From Marthasterias glacialis (lineage: Eukaryota > Echinodermata > Asteroidea > Forcipulatida > Asteriidae), in NCBI GenBank assembly GCA_911728455.2, contig OU452226.1:9833498-9897497 (forward strand): a stretch of 64,000 nucleotides of DNA, read 5' to 3'. A program made the position numbers and the translations under genes. Below are positions 37,901-47,930 of this stretch, piece after piece (the stretch's first letter is position 1; every line of letters starts with the position of its first letter). The notes beneath the pieces were generated by a model. It was not told where the DNA came from and did not search any database. It was given only the letters and a program-made list of their open reading frames with translations.

Positions 37901-38608
37901 GACACAAAATACGAGTTTCGATCTCATAAAACCACCTTGAGGCATACATGTACGACTATGTAATACTCACTGGGGGTTCTCTAGTAGTTGCCCCGCTATC
38001 TACATGACAAAAAGCATCTTAGCTAGAGCCATGCTCATACCCCAAAAAGAGGAGGACATCAGAATCATTTGTTGATGTCTGGTCTAAACAAAAAAGCCCA
38101 AACGAAAAAGGAGAATGACATGAGGTGTCGCACCACCTATTCTAAAATCACTACGCCAATAATACATTCACATAACCATAAACACCAATCCAGGCAATGC
38201 AAAGTTTAAGAAAACTTTCCTCATATCGAATACATTTGATTGTAAAAAAAATAGTATCCCTCGTACTGATTACACGTAAATTAGTATTAGCAAATTTATG
38301 TCATTAACAAATGATATACGGCTGATTGATGTTAATGCAACAATTTTAATATTTATGAACATTTTGTGTGTTCAACAGGAAACGGCTATTTTATCAGAGG
38401 GAGGAAGTATTGGCTGTTCAACGACACAGCCGGGGCTGTCTCAAAGGGTTTCCCGCGTTACTTCGGCGTCGACTTCCTCAACTGCAACCTTCAGGAGATT
38501 CTGCAGGACGAGGCGAACGATGGCTTGAATGGTGCCGTGGGTCAGGGGGTTGCAACGGCAACCGTCATCGCCCTGGGGTTGATCATGACAGTGCTGTTCA
38601 GGCTTTGA
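26510..38608 (+). CDS. GPI-type matrix metalloproteinase, nine exons (copy A)
   Basis: A zinc endopeptidase of the MMP (M10A) family that would cleave matrix and surface proteins. Exons: 26510-26632, 30689-30969, 31227-31513, 31945-32103, 32802-32962, 33594-33741, 35760-35899, 36872-36995, 38379-38608. All have GT/AG borders; the total is 1653 nt, 550 residues plus stop. Seen in the protein: signal peptide (about 1-27); propeptide start NWLISYGYM; cysteine switch PRCGVPD (Cys98); furin-type RLKR (116-119); calcium-site region [12 protein letters not shown]; zinc site [11 protein letters not shown] (His240, 244, 250); Met-turn ALM; proline-rich hinge with a basic RRR; four-blade hemopexin domain framed by Cys319 and Cys510. 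The tail has small residues, then [17 protein letters not shown], and stops without a cytoplasmic tail, which fits a GPI signal. Known MT4/MT6-MMP (MMP17/25) share this layout and a similar WL-YGYLPP start. All catalytic residues are present. Confidence 0.93.
29461..29562. repeat. poly-A and (TAAA)n tract
   Basis: C-run then A-run followed by AAATAAATAAAT repeats. It resembles the A-rich tail of a retroposed element, but no body was recognised upstream. Confidence 0.6.
30292..30330. repeat. (ATT)n microsatellite
   Basis: About twelve ATT units inside MMP intron 1. Confidence 0.9.
32495..32665 (-). mobile_element. SINE-like repeat in MMP copy A intron 4
   Basis: On the minus strand there is a B-box-like GGGTTCAAATGCC, then TGTCCTTGACCAGGACGCTTA, TAAATTGCTTCCCTC and ACCCATGTGTACAAATGGGA. 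Such words are typical of tRNA-derived SINE bodies in marine animals. The copy is degenerate. The matching copy in the second locus lies at about 56930-57085. Confidence 0.5.
33805..34081. mobile_element. MITE in MMP copy A intron 6
   Basis: The left end is AATGGGAGACTTTTGAGACG, followed by TTAGCGGGCGCCCC. The right end is the inverse, GGGGCGCCCGCTAACGTCT then CCCATT, but it lacks the few bases (CAAAAGT) present in the copy at 58222. Ends, size (about 280 bp) and lack of coding sequence fit a non-autonomous DNA transposon. The same ends bound a 115-bp element at 41073. Confidence 0.7.
34720..34926. repeat. (GT)n tracts with GGGGAC repeat, copy A only
   Basis: Two GT tracts (about 34721-34739 and 34896-34926) enclose about 160 bp with repeated GTCCCCACAAC words. 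Copy B has one GT tract here and lacks the inner segment. Recombination between the two GT tracts would explain the loss. Confidence 0.7.
37270..37700. repeat. diverged tandem repeat in MMP intron 8
   Basis: Related segments carry TTCTAACA, ATTGA-TGCA-GCAAAGCA, CA-TCGCAGTTGC-TT-GGGAG and TCAAAAATGCAATTCA. They recur about three times at roughly 130-180 bp spacing. An AT tract lies at 37597-37616. Confidence 0.5.
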
Positions 38609-38970
38609 AATGCGGGGTCCGCTTTTTGAGGAAAACTATACAAAAAGTTGATTGAAATTGGCGTTGGAAAAAACAAACAAACGATATTCTACTTAATTAA
38701 GTGTGTTGTTAACTCAGGTCTGTTGGATTGGTGACTTGCTAGTTATAAACGGTCAGGGGCCTAGCGAAGGCGTTTCCGTTGGGGAGTGGGGGGGGGATGG
38801 GTAGAAGGAAATTTGGTGACTGAACTTGATGATTTTTCTATTATAAACCATGAATTGGTTCCACAAAGACAACATGAATGACTATAGCTATATTCATAGC
38901 AACTTAACCTGTAGATATAAATTATATTTTCGTGACCTAACTTAAATTCCATTGCATAGTACGGTGATCC

Positions 38971-38976
38971 AATAAA
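38971..38976 (+). terminator. candidate polyadenylation signal, MMP copy A
   Basis: AATAAA lies 363 bases after the stop codon, the first canonical signal I find downstream. Copy B has the same at 63245. Confidence 0.45.
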
Positions 38977-39863
38977 AACACATTTTGCCAATCCTAAAAT
39001 AGTATTTGTAAATGTTTCACCTAGCAAGTTTTATATTGAACATACATTTACATCCTTAAAAACAGTTTATTTATTACTTTTACTGGAAAAAGTTACTGGG
39101 CTATGTTATTTAATTATGAAAACGCTCAGCAGCTACCAGCTCTACTCATCACTTTGTGTTTCATTTTCAAGGTTAGAATTATAAACGCCACACTTACAAT
39201 TTCCAGCTGCCAAAAAAAAAACACCCTGAAAACTGCGTCAAAAATGTCATGTGTAACTCACATTTTCGTAACTGATAAGTGCCTAACAATTTTGTTTTAA
39301 TTGGGTTTTCCTTTTTGCTTAATAGTAGGCTGTGCTATCGTGGCAAAACATGTTTACGAAAGAGCCACGTGGCCTGAACTTCTTGCATACGTGTACACAG
39401 TTCAATGAAAGAGATAGTACCGTGCGAATTTCATCCATGTTGGATATGGCGAATCGCTAAACATGCATCCCTGAACTTGGTGGAGAAGTTATTTAAATGG
39501 TGCTGTTGTACTTTCTCATTATATTGGCAATCGCAGTTCAGTGCATTACATTTATGGGTTATACACATGCTGACATTAAATGTGCCGGGCCCAATATTTC
39601 ATAGAGTGCTCATCACCATAAGCAGAGAATACTGCTGAACAATTTTCTGGTAAAGCAGGATGCAGTCACATGAAATGGTATAGGTGACAATGTATTTTAG
39701 CTGGTAACCTTACCAGCTGGTTACCTTACCGGTAAGCATAATTGTCTTGTGCTTAGCTAGTTTTTGTGCTGAAGCAGCTCTACGAAATGTCCTAATAGTA
39801 AAACACGGTAAATAACTAAAAACAATTATTCTTGTAAATAGCTTCAAGAATCTGGGATCTCTC
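38977..39863. other. gene-free stretch downstream of MMP copy A
   Basis: Unique-looking DNA shared with the end of the window. No exon recognised. Short GGTAACCTTACCAGCTGGTTACC inverted words lie near 39703-39732. Confidence 0.5.
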
Positions 39864-39865
39864 TA

Positions 39866-40025
39866 CACTGTAAAAACTGGGGTGTTAAATTGATTCTCTT
39901 GGTATCTGTATATGACAACACCAACATGGTGTTAGTTATCCCCATTGCTTTATCGTTGGTAAAATAAACACCATGTCAGTGTTGTCACATATAGATACCA
40001 AGAGAATCAATATGACACCCCAGTG
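39866..40025. mobile_element. 160-bp MITE with TA target
   Basis: The left end is CACTGTAAAAACTGGGGTGT and the right end is its near inverse, ending GACACCCCAGTG. The inner arms also match (TTGATTCTCTTGGTATCT). TA flanks both ends (39864-39865 and 40026-40027), which fits a Tc1/mariner-type TA target duplication. No coding sequence. Confidence 0.75.
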
Positions 40026-40254
40026 TATTGATTATAAAGGAAAGGCTGTAAAAAATCTCGCAGGCGAGGTGATCATTTTTTATATACATAACAGCTTTAG
40101 TCCTGTTTAATAGGACAAGGAATTCGGTATTATTGTTGTTTTTCTAGATGCTGTAACTTAAATGTTTCTCTTTTCATTAAGACAATAAAAAAACAAGGTT
40201 GTACACTGCAATAAGTGTTGCGATGGTTTAGTCCAGACTTTGTCAAGTTTGTTT

Positions 40255-40681
40255 GTGGCGTGTCGTTGCCGAGCGGATAGGAACACAGAACTCAAGCTCT
40301 GGTGTTTCTGATCATCAGAGTGTGGGTTCGAGTCCTGGTTGTGACACTTGTGTCCTTAAGCAAGACATTTAACCGATATTGGTTCTTGCTTCGTCCTTCG
40401 GATGGGACGTAAAGCCGTAGGTCCCGTGTGTTGTGTAATGCGCGTAAAAGAACCCAGTTCACTTATCGCTAAGAGAAGGGGTTCGCCCCGGTGTTCCTGG
40501 TTTGATTGGCTGCAGATTCCGCCACAGCACCTTGTTAACCATTACATGGTGCCATGTAAACGAACAGGGTCTCCACTTCAAAACGTAACTCCGCAATCCC
40601 TGTGTAGGAAAAATACTGAGCGCTATGAGACGCCCATCGGGCGTGATAAAGCGCTATTATAAGAACTGTGTATTATTCATT
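40255..40681 (+). mobile_element. tRNA-Leu-derived SINE, near full length
   Basis: The head resembles tRNA-Leu(CAA) with A box (TTGCCGAGCGG), ACTCAAGCTCTGG and B box GGTTCGAGTCC. It is followed by a body with TTGCTTCGTCCTTCGGATGG and GACGTAAAGCCGTAGGTCCC. The 3' end reads ATAAAGCGCTATTATAAGAA and a TATTATTCATT tail, resembling the 3' ends borrowed from CR1/L2-type LINEs. A second copy lies at about 40896. Confidence 0.8.
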
Positions 40682-40895
40682 CTGTATTAAACCTGAAGAT
40701 GAAACGAACTGTTAGGGTACTCACTGAATAAAAACACACAAATAGTCTATATGGATCGACCGGGATGAATCAAAATAGAAACAATGACAGTTTAACAAAC
40801 AATCCCGACTGACTATGGGGCCGGCGTCCCCCATTTTTGACCAGTTTTCGGGTCAGCCTAACTCAGAAATGGGTCAGGCCCCGTCGGGCCCTCTG

Positions 40896-41330
40896 GTACC
40901 CGGAACCCGGAGTGTGGGTTCGAATCCCGGTTGTGGCACTTGTGTCATTGACCAAGACACTTTACCATAATTGCTTTGTCCTTCGGATGGGACGTTAAGC
41001 CCTAGGTCCTGTGCACTAGGACTGGTAGTGCTCGTAAACAGAAAGATACCACTTATCGTGGAAGAGTAGGGGAATGGGAGACTTTTGAGATGATAGCGGG
41101 CGTCCTTTTCCATTGTTTTCATCGCTGAGAACAATGGAAAAGGACCGGTCTGTGGGACGCCCGCTATCGTCTCAAAAGTCTCCCATTACCCTGGTGTTTC
41201 TGGTTCACGTAGCAAGCACCCCTGTCTACGGGTTTCCTCAGACTCGAGAGCTATACAGTGATTAAGTTCACTTATGAGGCATCCTTGGTTTCATTACCAG
41301 AAACATGTAACAGTAATAATAATAATAATA
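40896..41330 (+). mobile_element. second SINE copy, interrupted by a MITE
   Basis: The head is truncated (GTGTGGGTTCGAATCCCGG). The body matches the first SINE (CTTTGTCCTTCGGATGGGAC, GTTAAGCC-TAGGTCC). It is interrupted at 41073-41187 by a MITE, then resumes with ACCCTGGTGTTTCTGG. The 3' end carries an AAT microsatellite (41313-41332). Confidence 0.7.
41073..41187. mobile_element. 115-bp MITE nested in the SINE
   Basis: Ends AATGGGAGACTTTTGAGA and TCTCAAAAGTCTCCCATT are inverted, with GCGGGCGTCC and GGACGCCCGC further in, plus inner arms TTTTCCATTGTT and AACAATGGAAAA. It is almost a pure hairpin. It belongs to the family at 33805 and 58222 in the MMP introns. Confidence 0.8.
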
Positions 41331-41331
41331 A

Positions 41332-42597
41332 TTAACATTGCTTAGAATTCACTTTTAAATCATTCCATATCCTGTGCATTTCCTTGGGTTTAACCTGATG
41401 AGATGACATCCTGTGATTGCGATACTCGCAAACCTCATAATTGATGTGCGTATAACTATAAGTGAAACCACTGTGTCCGATGGGTACCACTTTTAGCGCC
41501 TGTAAACACAAACCAACAAAGACGTCTTCGAAGTAAACGTACCTGACGTCCCGAGACACCCTGTATATCTTACTCGCTAAATCGCCAGACATGACGTAGC
41601 CTGACCCCGCGAGATACGGAGGGTAGGTTGGGTCTGGGAACATACTTTCAGGCATGTAGAATTTATTACTCTTGGATCTGATCACTACACCGTTCGGGAA
41701 GAGACAACCCATCGCAAAGTCAGTGGATGGAGTTGAGGGAGCAGACAGTTTCTTGATTATATTAGCGTAACTGATGTACATGTCATCGTCTGTTTTCATG
41801 AAATAAGAGGCATGTGAGCAGTACGTGTGGATCCATTTCATACCCATAATTGTCTTGATGGTGAGGTTCTTATAAGTGTCTAGGAAGTCCGCCTGGAGGA
41901 TGTCGTGATGTGTAGATCTCTCCTTCTGTAAATCTTGTAATTTAGGAGTACCGCTTCCGAGCAGGAAGACTGTGATGATTTTCTTTCCCATGATCTCCTT
42001 GGGACTTCCCCACGTTTCACGTATCGCTTGACGCCTCTCGTAGTTACTGATACAAGAAGCGATCAACACCAACAGGAAGACTGGCCTTGGATGCCGAGAC
42101 CCGTTGAAACAAGTCAGAGGCTCGTCCAAGGGGAAGAAGTGATCAAATAAATGCTCGGGCTTATAATTCAAATTTGAGCTTTTATTCTTGGGCTGATGAT
42201 CAAGTTGTGAGCTTTTAATCTTGGGCTGATCATCAAGTTGTGAGCTGTTATTCTTGGGCTGATCATCAAGTTGTGAGCTGTTATTCTTGGGCTGATGATC
42301 AAATTGCAAGCTTTTATTATTGGGTTGGTGATAAGAAGTTATGTTGGTTCTTAAAAAGTAGCGGTACGTCGGTGTTTTGTCAGAAATCCAAATGTGTAAC
42401 AGAAGTGAGGCACTGCAGATCAGTGGAAAAATGAGGTATACACAGGTATTGCGTCGTCTTTTGGTTTGAACCGTCACATTGATACCTAATGCTGTCCACA
42501 CGTTATGGACAGACTTATTTCCGTCTTCTGCTTCCCTCGGTTCAGAATGAACATATCTCTTGGTTTGATGATTTGATTCGAACATCATTCTATCCAA
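41332..42597 (-). CDS. beta-1,3-galactosyltransferase-like GT31 enzyme
   Basis: A single-exon, 421-residue type II Golgi enzyme predicted to add a hexose, probably galactose or GlcNAc in beta-1,3 linkage, to glycans. The cytoplasmic N-terminus ends KRRR; the membrane segment is about 51-71. A stem (about 89-143) is built from five 11-residue repeats like DHQPKNNSSQL, rich in N-glycosylation sites. The catalytic domain (about 165-421) shows GT31 motifs: RRQAIRETWG (188-197), FLLG (211-214), HHDILQADFLDTYKNLT (230-246), the DxD-type MKTDDDMY (267-274), PPYLAGSGYVMS (326-337) and EDVFVGLC (357-364). Length is normal for the family. The first ATG is used; in-frame Met4 and Met5 are alternatives. 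Acceptor and donor specificity cannot be read from sequence. A broken relative lies at 50415-51575. Confidence 0.9.
   Translation of the reverse strand: MDRMMFESNHQTKRYVHSEPREAEDGNKSVHNVWTALGINVTVQTKRRRNTCVYLIFPLICSASLLLHIWISDKTPTYRYFLRTNITSYHQPNNKSLQFDHQPKNNSSQLDDQPKNNSSQLDDQPKIKSSQLDHQPKNKSSNLNYKPEHLFDHFFPLDEPLTCFNGSRHPRPVFLLVLIASCISNYERRQAIRETWGSPKEIMGKKIITVFLLGSGTPKLQDLQKERSTHHDILQADFLDTYKNLTIKTIMGMKWIHTYCSHASYFMKTDDDMYISYANIIKKLSAPSTPSTDFAMGCLFPNGVVIRSKSNKFYMPESMFPDPTYPPYLAGSGYVMSGDLASKIYRVSRDVRYVYFEDVFVGLCLQALKVVPIGHSGFTYSYTHINYEVCEYRNHRMSSHQVKPKEMHRIWNDLKVNSKQC
42185..42350 (-). repeat. 33-bp coding minisatellite in the GT31 stem
   Basis: About five units of 33 bp (TGATGATCAAGTTGTGAGCT and following bases on the plus strand) encode the 11-residue stem repeat. 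The period is a multiple of three, so copy-number changes keep the frame. Confidence 0.9.
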
Positions 42598-42744
42598 TTG
42601 AAGTACTTAGAGTCGGCCGTCTGAAAGTACAAACGTAAGAGAATATTACCCTTAAACTGCTGCGTGCATAGATAAAAGCAATACTCGGTGCTTTCCAATT
42701 ATTATTATTCGTACGGGGGAAGGTCCACAGGAAACTCTGGTATT

Positions 42745-42978
42745 CTCTTAATGTAAACGAGTGAAAACCACTCTTTTTGTCCGCCATACCACTCTTGCAA
42801 AGAGGCATATGGCGGACATCTCTTTTTAGAGTGAAAACATGTATTTTCACTAGATTCAGAGTGAAATGCACTCCATTTTCACTCAAAAAAGAGTGGTGAA
42901 GAATGAGTTTAACTCTCAAAAGAGCCAAACACCACTCTGGAAAGCGAGTGAACTTTTCACTCTTTTACATTTAGAGAG
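42745..42978. mobile_element. MITE with AATGTAAA-GAGTG ends
   Basis: The left end TTAATGTAAACGAGTGAAAA matches the reversed right end (TAAATGTAAAAGAGTGAAAA). The interior is rich in AGAGTG and CACTCT words and holds an inner inverted repeat, GTCCGCCATA with TATGGCGGAC (about 42780-42816). About 230 bp and non-coding. It lies just upstream of the GT31 start codon and could influence its promoter. Confidence 0.6.
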
Positions 42979-43039
42979 TTGTACGGAGCCCTTAAGGGGA
43001 CTAGTATGTAGAGAAAACACATAGAATAGGTAATACAAA

Positions 43040-43165
43040 ACAAAAACAGAGAATATTTCGTTCCCTCGAAATGTAGTTCGGTTCCCTCGAAATGGTATTT
43101 CATATAATGAAAAATTATTCCGAGGGGAAGAAATGTATTATTTCTTGGGAACGAAATAATAAGTC
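43040..43165. repeat. inverted and direct TTCCCTCGAAAT repeats
   Basis: TTCGTTCCCTCGAAATG occurs as near copies at about 43058 and 43079. Its inverse (CCGAGGGGAAGAAAT, GGGAACGAAATAAT) lies at 43119-43162. Possible small foldback element. Confidence 0.45.
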
Positions 43166-43322
43166 GTTACGTCAAAATAGTTTAGTTTGTACGGAACACT
43201 CGATACGCCATTATGATTTATCATGATATGAACTGTATACTTCCGAGATTGTCGTATTAAATACAAAGAGCTTGTTGTGTGTGGCTTGTTTGGTACGTTT
43301 TACTTAATAATTGGACACATTT

Positions 43323-43492
43323 TTCCATCCCTTGTTCCTCAAACCTGGCCGGCGAAGTGGAGGGGATATAATTTTCTATCCCTTGTTCCTCAAACCCAGC
43401 CGGCGAAGAGCTGAAGGGATATAATTTTCTATCTCTTGTTTCTCAAACCCGGCCGTCGAAGAGGAGGGGATAGATTTTTTTCTCCCTTGTTC
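43323..43492. repeat. about 56-bp tandem repeat, three units
   Basis: Three units read CCCTTGTTCCTCAAACC, CGGCGAAG-GGAGGGGATA and TAATTTTCTAT; a fourth has only its start. Units differ by several bases. Confidence 0.8.
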
Positions 43493-44439
43493 TTCCAGAA
43501 CAAATAATTGTGGTCATTAAAATAGAAAACAGAAATAAAATTTTCAATTGAAGTGTTTTTTTTAGTGAATTTTTTTGGGGTGATTTTGTGACTAAAACAA
43601 AACGAATGAAAATGTGCATTAAATTGCAAACAAATCGTCGGTCGCGCCACGAACCGACGTATCTCACATTTTGTCATTTTGCGAATAAACGATTTAAAAT
43701 TATTGGTACTTGGCGCAGCCTATTTCTCGTACCGTATGCGTTAGATTTTAACTCAAACCATTACAACTTAAACATTGTATAAATAAAGTTTAAGGGGCAG
43801 GTGTTATTCTTTTTCTGAAGAACATAGTTTTTTAGATAATTATTTAGTTCAAAAGTTAAACGTCAGTTTGTGAAATTATTTTGGTTTGTTTTGTACGCAG
43901 TATATATGTGCAGCGTATCGGGATATGTCAGTTTGTGAAAATGTGATTGTCAATTCCATTCCACGTTCTATGTGTTGCGGCGCATCCATTGTGCGCATGC
44001 GTGGCCCATAGCGGCTTATGGTTAAGCATTATGTTCTTGATTCATGATAGTCTATTTGGGTCAATCCCACATTTTGAAGACAAAAAATGTGTTTTAAGGT
44101 CAACTACAATTTACAGTAGAACTTTGGTCTTCCTTCCCCAAAATGAGAGAGAATTAAAGGCTAGTGAGAAGCTATTCATCGGTTTGATAGGACGCTTTGG
44201 TTGGATAGGGCGCATTTTTAGTACAAATATTGTTTAAATTACTTAAAGGGGGGGGGGGAGGGTATTTTATATTTGAAAGGAGAATGACCCTATCCTTTAA
44301 AATGCGATTGAATATCACAACTATCTTAATTGCTGACTGGAACACACAAACAAGAAAACAAAACAAAATTTCTGAAGATCAACTTTAATTTGCACTATAA
44401 CACATTGACTCACAGTACAAAATGCAGTTATTAAAATCA
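43493..44439. other. gene-free stretch
   Basis: Contains CGTCGGTCGCGCCACGAACC at about 43638, whose inverse lies near 46367, and GTCAGTTTGTGAAA words near 43864 and 43929 that recur near 46129. A G run lies at about 44247-44258. No gene recognised. Confidence 0.4.
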
Positions 44440-44675
44440 TTCAATTTCAGTTTTCTTTGTAAATTCATTAAGGGTTTCAAAATCAACTGTTTTAAATTCA
44501 TGGTCAACATAAATGTGCTTTTGGTAAATTCATCGAAGGTTTCATAAGATTAAAATGTTTCAACTTCATGGTCAACAAAACGTTTCAATTTGTAAATTCA
44601 TTTAAGGCTTCCAGATAATACTGTTTCAACTTCACGGGCACAATGTTGTTCATTGTAAATTCTTTAAGGTATAAT
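44440..44675. repeat. degenerate tandem repeat, three to four units
   Basis: Units of about 70-80 bp share GTAAATTCATT-AAGG-TTC, then ACTGTTTCAACTTCATGGTCAACA. They are diverged by substitutions and indels. Confidence 0.6.
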
Positions 44676-47600
44676 ATAACGATTAGGCCTATGTATTTAG
44701 CATTTATGGTCCACAGACTATTACTAATTATTTCAGAATTTTACTTTACACTTGGCTACCAAATTCGGTTGTTTGAAAAAACACTGTCATTCCCACCATG
44801 CACAGTCTCAGAAAAAAAAATACAGATTTAAAAGAAATACAGCTGTTGTGAATAAAATATAAAGTTCAGTATGGATAATTACATGCCTGCTGTTTACCCT
44901 TTTTTATGTTATGAAATACACAAATTATTAATAATGAAGATTGAAAATTGTGAAACTGGTATAGTGATGCTGTGGATAACTGATGGGGATGGAACAGGTA
45001 AAAAACAGCACATATTCACTCTCCATCACCATTACCATCATCACTGCTCTTTAACCCCCTTTTTCGGGGGGGGGGTAACCATACCAGGTAAGCTAGTTTC
45101 AATTAAACCTGAATCCAACACTATTTCAGTGAAGTGTTTGTTGTGATTTCCACAAGCGTTGTTTCTTATAAAGTGTTCAAATCATAGCAAGCATTGGCAT
45201 ACACTGCAAGCAGCAAAAATGGCTTCCATGCAGCTAAACATGTTTTGGAGTGATCATTCAGAGTTGCAGCCGTGGCAGTGTCTGGAATAAAAAAAACCCA
45301 AAAGAATATCAATTTGTCACCATGTAGTCTGCTAACACAACTGTATCACCACAGTGGAAGTATAAACTGGAAATAAATTATTAATAGTCCTAGCTCTGTC
45401 GGACACTAAGCCTTGCTCTATGGTATCATACAGTTACTGAGTTAGGCCTAGTTAGTATGTACGTGTTGTAGACAGTGACAAAAATGCATGCCTAACGAAC
45501 ATGCTCAATCCCTACACAAAAAACTATACAAAGCAAAAGCATATTTCTATGTCACAGACACGTTTATGCAACTAAATTTGTTATAGTAAGAAGAACATTA
45601 AAGTTACAAATAAGAAGCCTATAGTAGTACTTTATAGGCCTACTCTAGCATGACTGTACGTTTGAGTTTGGACGTCAACGTTGACACATTATTAGGCCTA
45701 TGTTATGTATGTAGTAATGACAGTGTTGTTTGTGTGTTAGTGGTTCGTGTCTGGCCCTTGCTCTTATAGATGAACAGACAGGAAAGTTTAAATTGGATTT
45801 CCTGTACATTAAAAATACAAGCACAACTCCTTTACTAAATTTATTTCTACAAGATTCACTTACTTTGATATTCTTTTTAGAGGAACAGGCTCCTTTCTCG
45901 GCCATTCTTGCCACGTTTATTAACAACCGTTAAGCAGTAGATAGCTAGCTGTATACGGTTGCTATATTAAGCCCAGCTTTCGTTCTCAAGAGGTAGGATT
46001 AGCTTTGGTGTAGTATTACATACACAAAGCCCGTGTACGAGGTGGAGCGTGACGTCACTTAGGCAGAGAACACACTGTAAAAAACAGTCATGTATGTTTT
46101 CTCCGCGCGACTTTAATATCAGGGTACGTCAGTTTGTGGAAATATTATTTTCATTTTTCTTTAAAGTCTAAGCGACTTACGCAGATACGTCAGTTTGTAA
46201 AACCATAATATTTAGTTATAGGGTTAATGTATTTAGCTAAAATCATCGTAGTTAGTTAGTTACGAATCAAAACAGCTTAGAAATTTGTCAAATGGTAGAT
46301 TTTGATGAAAGTGTCAACAAGCAATAAAAATGTAATTTTGTCTAAAAAAATCAGATAGGCCTACGCCAGGTCGTGGCGCGACCGACGAAATAATTGGAAT
46401 TCATTCATATTGAAACTGTTTAGTCTTGCAAAATGAGATTTATTTGTAAAATTTGGAGCATGATTTTGACAATTTTGGGGAGAAAGCAATAACCTAAAAA
46501 TTCGTAACTTTAAACTCTTGTTTTTAATCAATTTTCGGACTAAAAAGGTTATTTTAACTGTCAATTTGAAAAGTAGCAAAAAATGATAAATTGTATAGTT
46601 AAAAATGAACATGTTGTATATAGTTATTTCAATGGTTTTAAAACTTTTTTTAAATTTTTATTTACAAGCAGAATGTATTTTGTTTTACCTCAACACGGCA
46701 GAAGAGCGCTGAAAAGGGGCTTGTTTAGGAAAAATACAAACTTTAGAATTTATTCAACGTCTTGATAAAAGTCTAAAGAATCGATTTATGGAAGGGACTT
46801 CGTCCCTGCGGATTAAGATACTCTTTGGTACATTTTCACTTTCTGAGTCATCTTTTGAGGCAAAGTTTGATAATGGTTTTGTTCCTGTCTTTGTTTGTTC
46901 TCCTTTTGGATGAAAAAGAAGGGGCGCTCAGGCACTCCCCTATAGGCCAATCCGCCCAGGATTGTTTCCACAATATTCAATCGCATTTTACAGCACACTA
47001 AGTTTACGTTAATATAGACACACATAAGAAATGAAGTGTGTTTGTTTACTTGTTACTTGTTTACTTGTTTACTTGTTTTTTTATGATTTTTAGTCAAATA
47101 CTATAGACCAGTAGTTTTCACCACTTGGCAAAACCTGGGGGCGTGTGATCCTATATTGGCCACCCGGTCCAAAACGTGGGGAGAAATATATCTTCACAAC
47201 CCACTCGAGATTTACACATTTACGATTTATTGTGTGCGGACGGAACACAATCATCTTCAAATAGGGGAAGAGGCAGTTATGTTTGTCTCGCAACGGATTC
47301 ATTTACCCCTTCCTGTTCTTAGCTGTGCTGTGAAGAGACGCGTTTATATCTCGCCATGTCTTGTTTCTACGCACTGGGGCAGGTTTCTATCCCTTATTCA
47401 ACAAAGCAGCCCACACCTCGAGTGGCATTTGGGCCTTGTGATGGGAGAATTGCTTTAAAAAAAATACAATAAAAAATGCTAGTCGGATTATCAACCAGAG
47501 GACTTTCACTTTTACAGCATAGTGGAGGAGTCGTTATACGACAATGCTACGTATACAAGTATTAACTGCAATAACAACATTTATCCAATACCTTTATATA

Positions 47601-47797
47601 TGGCGCATCGGTTGAGAAAACAAGCTCTGTCTTGGGTTGTACAGAAGAACATCTCATAACTTGAATCTCTCGAAGGACTCTTTTGAATTATACAACGAGT
47701 GAAGTTTATCTGACATTGACTACAAACCCGCTTTCTCACTGGAGAACGGTCGTTTCCCCCCAGTATCATAAGACACGAACAGCTTAAACAGCACGTT
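44676..47797. other. gene-free stretch
   Basis: AT-rich, with short open frames on both strands and no recognisable protein. TTACTTG repeats occur near 47047-47077. Single exons of an unknown gene cannot be ruled out. Confidence 0.4.
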
Positions 47798-47844
47798 ACT
47801 CACACACCACCATCGCGCGTACGGGTTGGAAGTACAGTGACTTC

Positions 47845-47930
47845 CATTGCCACTACTGCAGAGAGCGACTGCGCAGAAAAAGACACCCACGCCGTTTTTA
47901 TAGGGCGCGTTCAAATGGCTCTGACGTCAT
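47845..47930 (-). promoter_or_regulatory. possible minus-strand core promoter (CRE plus TATA)
   Basis: On the minus strand, TGACGTCA (a perfect CRE/ATF palindrome, 47922-47929) lies 19 bp upstream of TATAAAAA (47902-47895). An ATG follows at 47847, leading into 14 codons and a GTGAGT donor-like site at 47803-47798. Spacing fits a TATA-driven gene start. No downstream exon was found to support a gene, so this may be chance or a transposon promoter. Confidence 0.3.
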
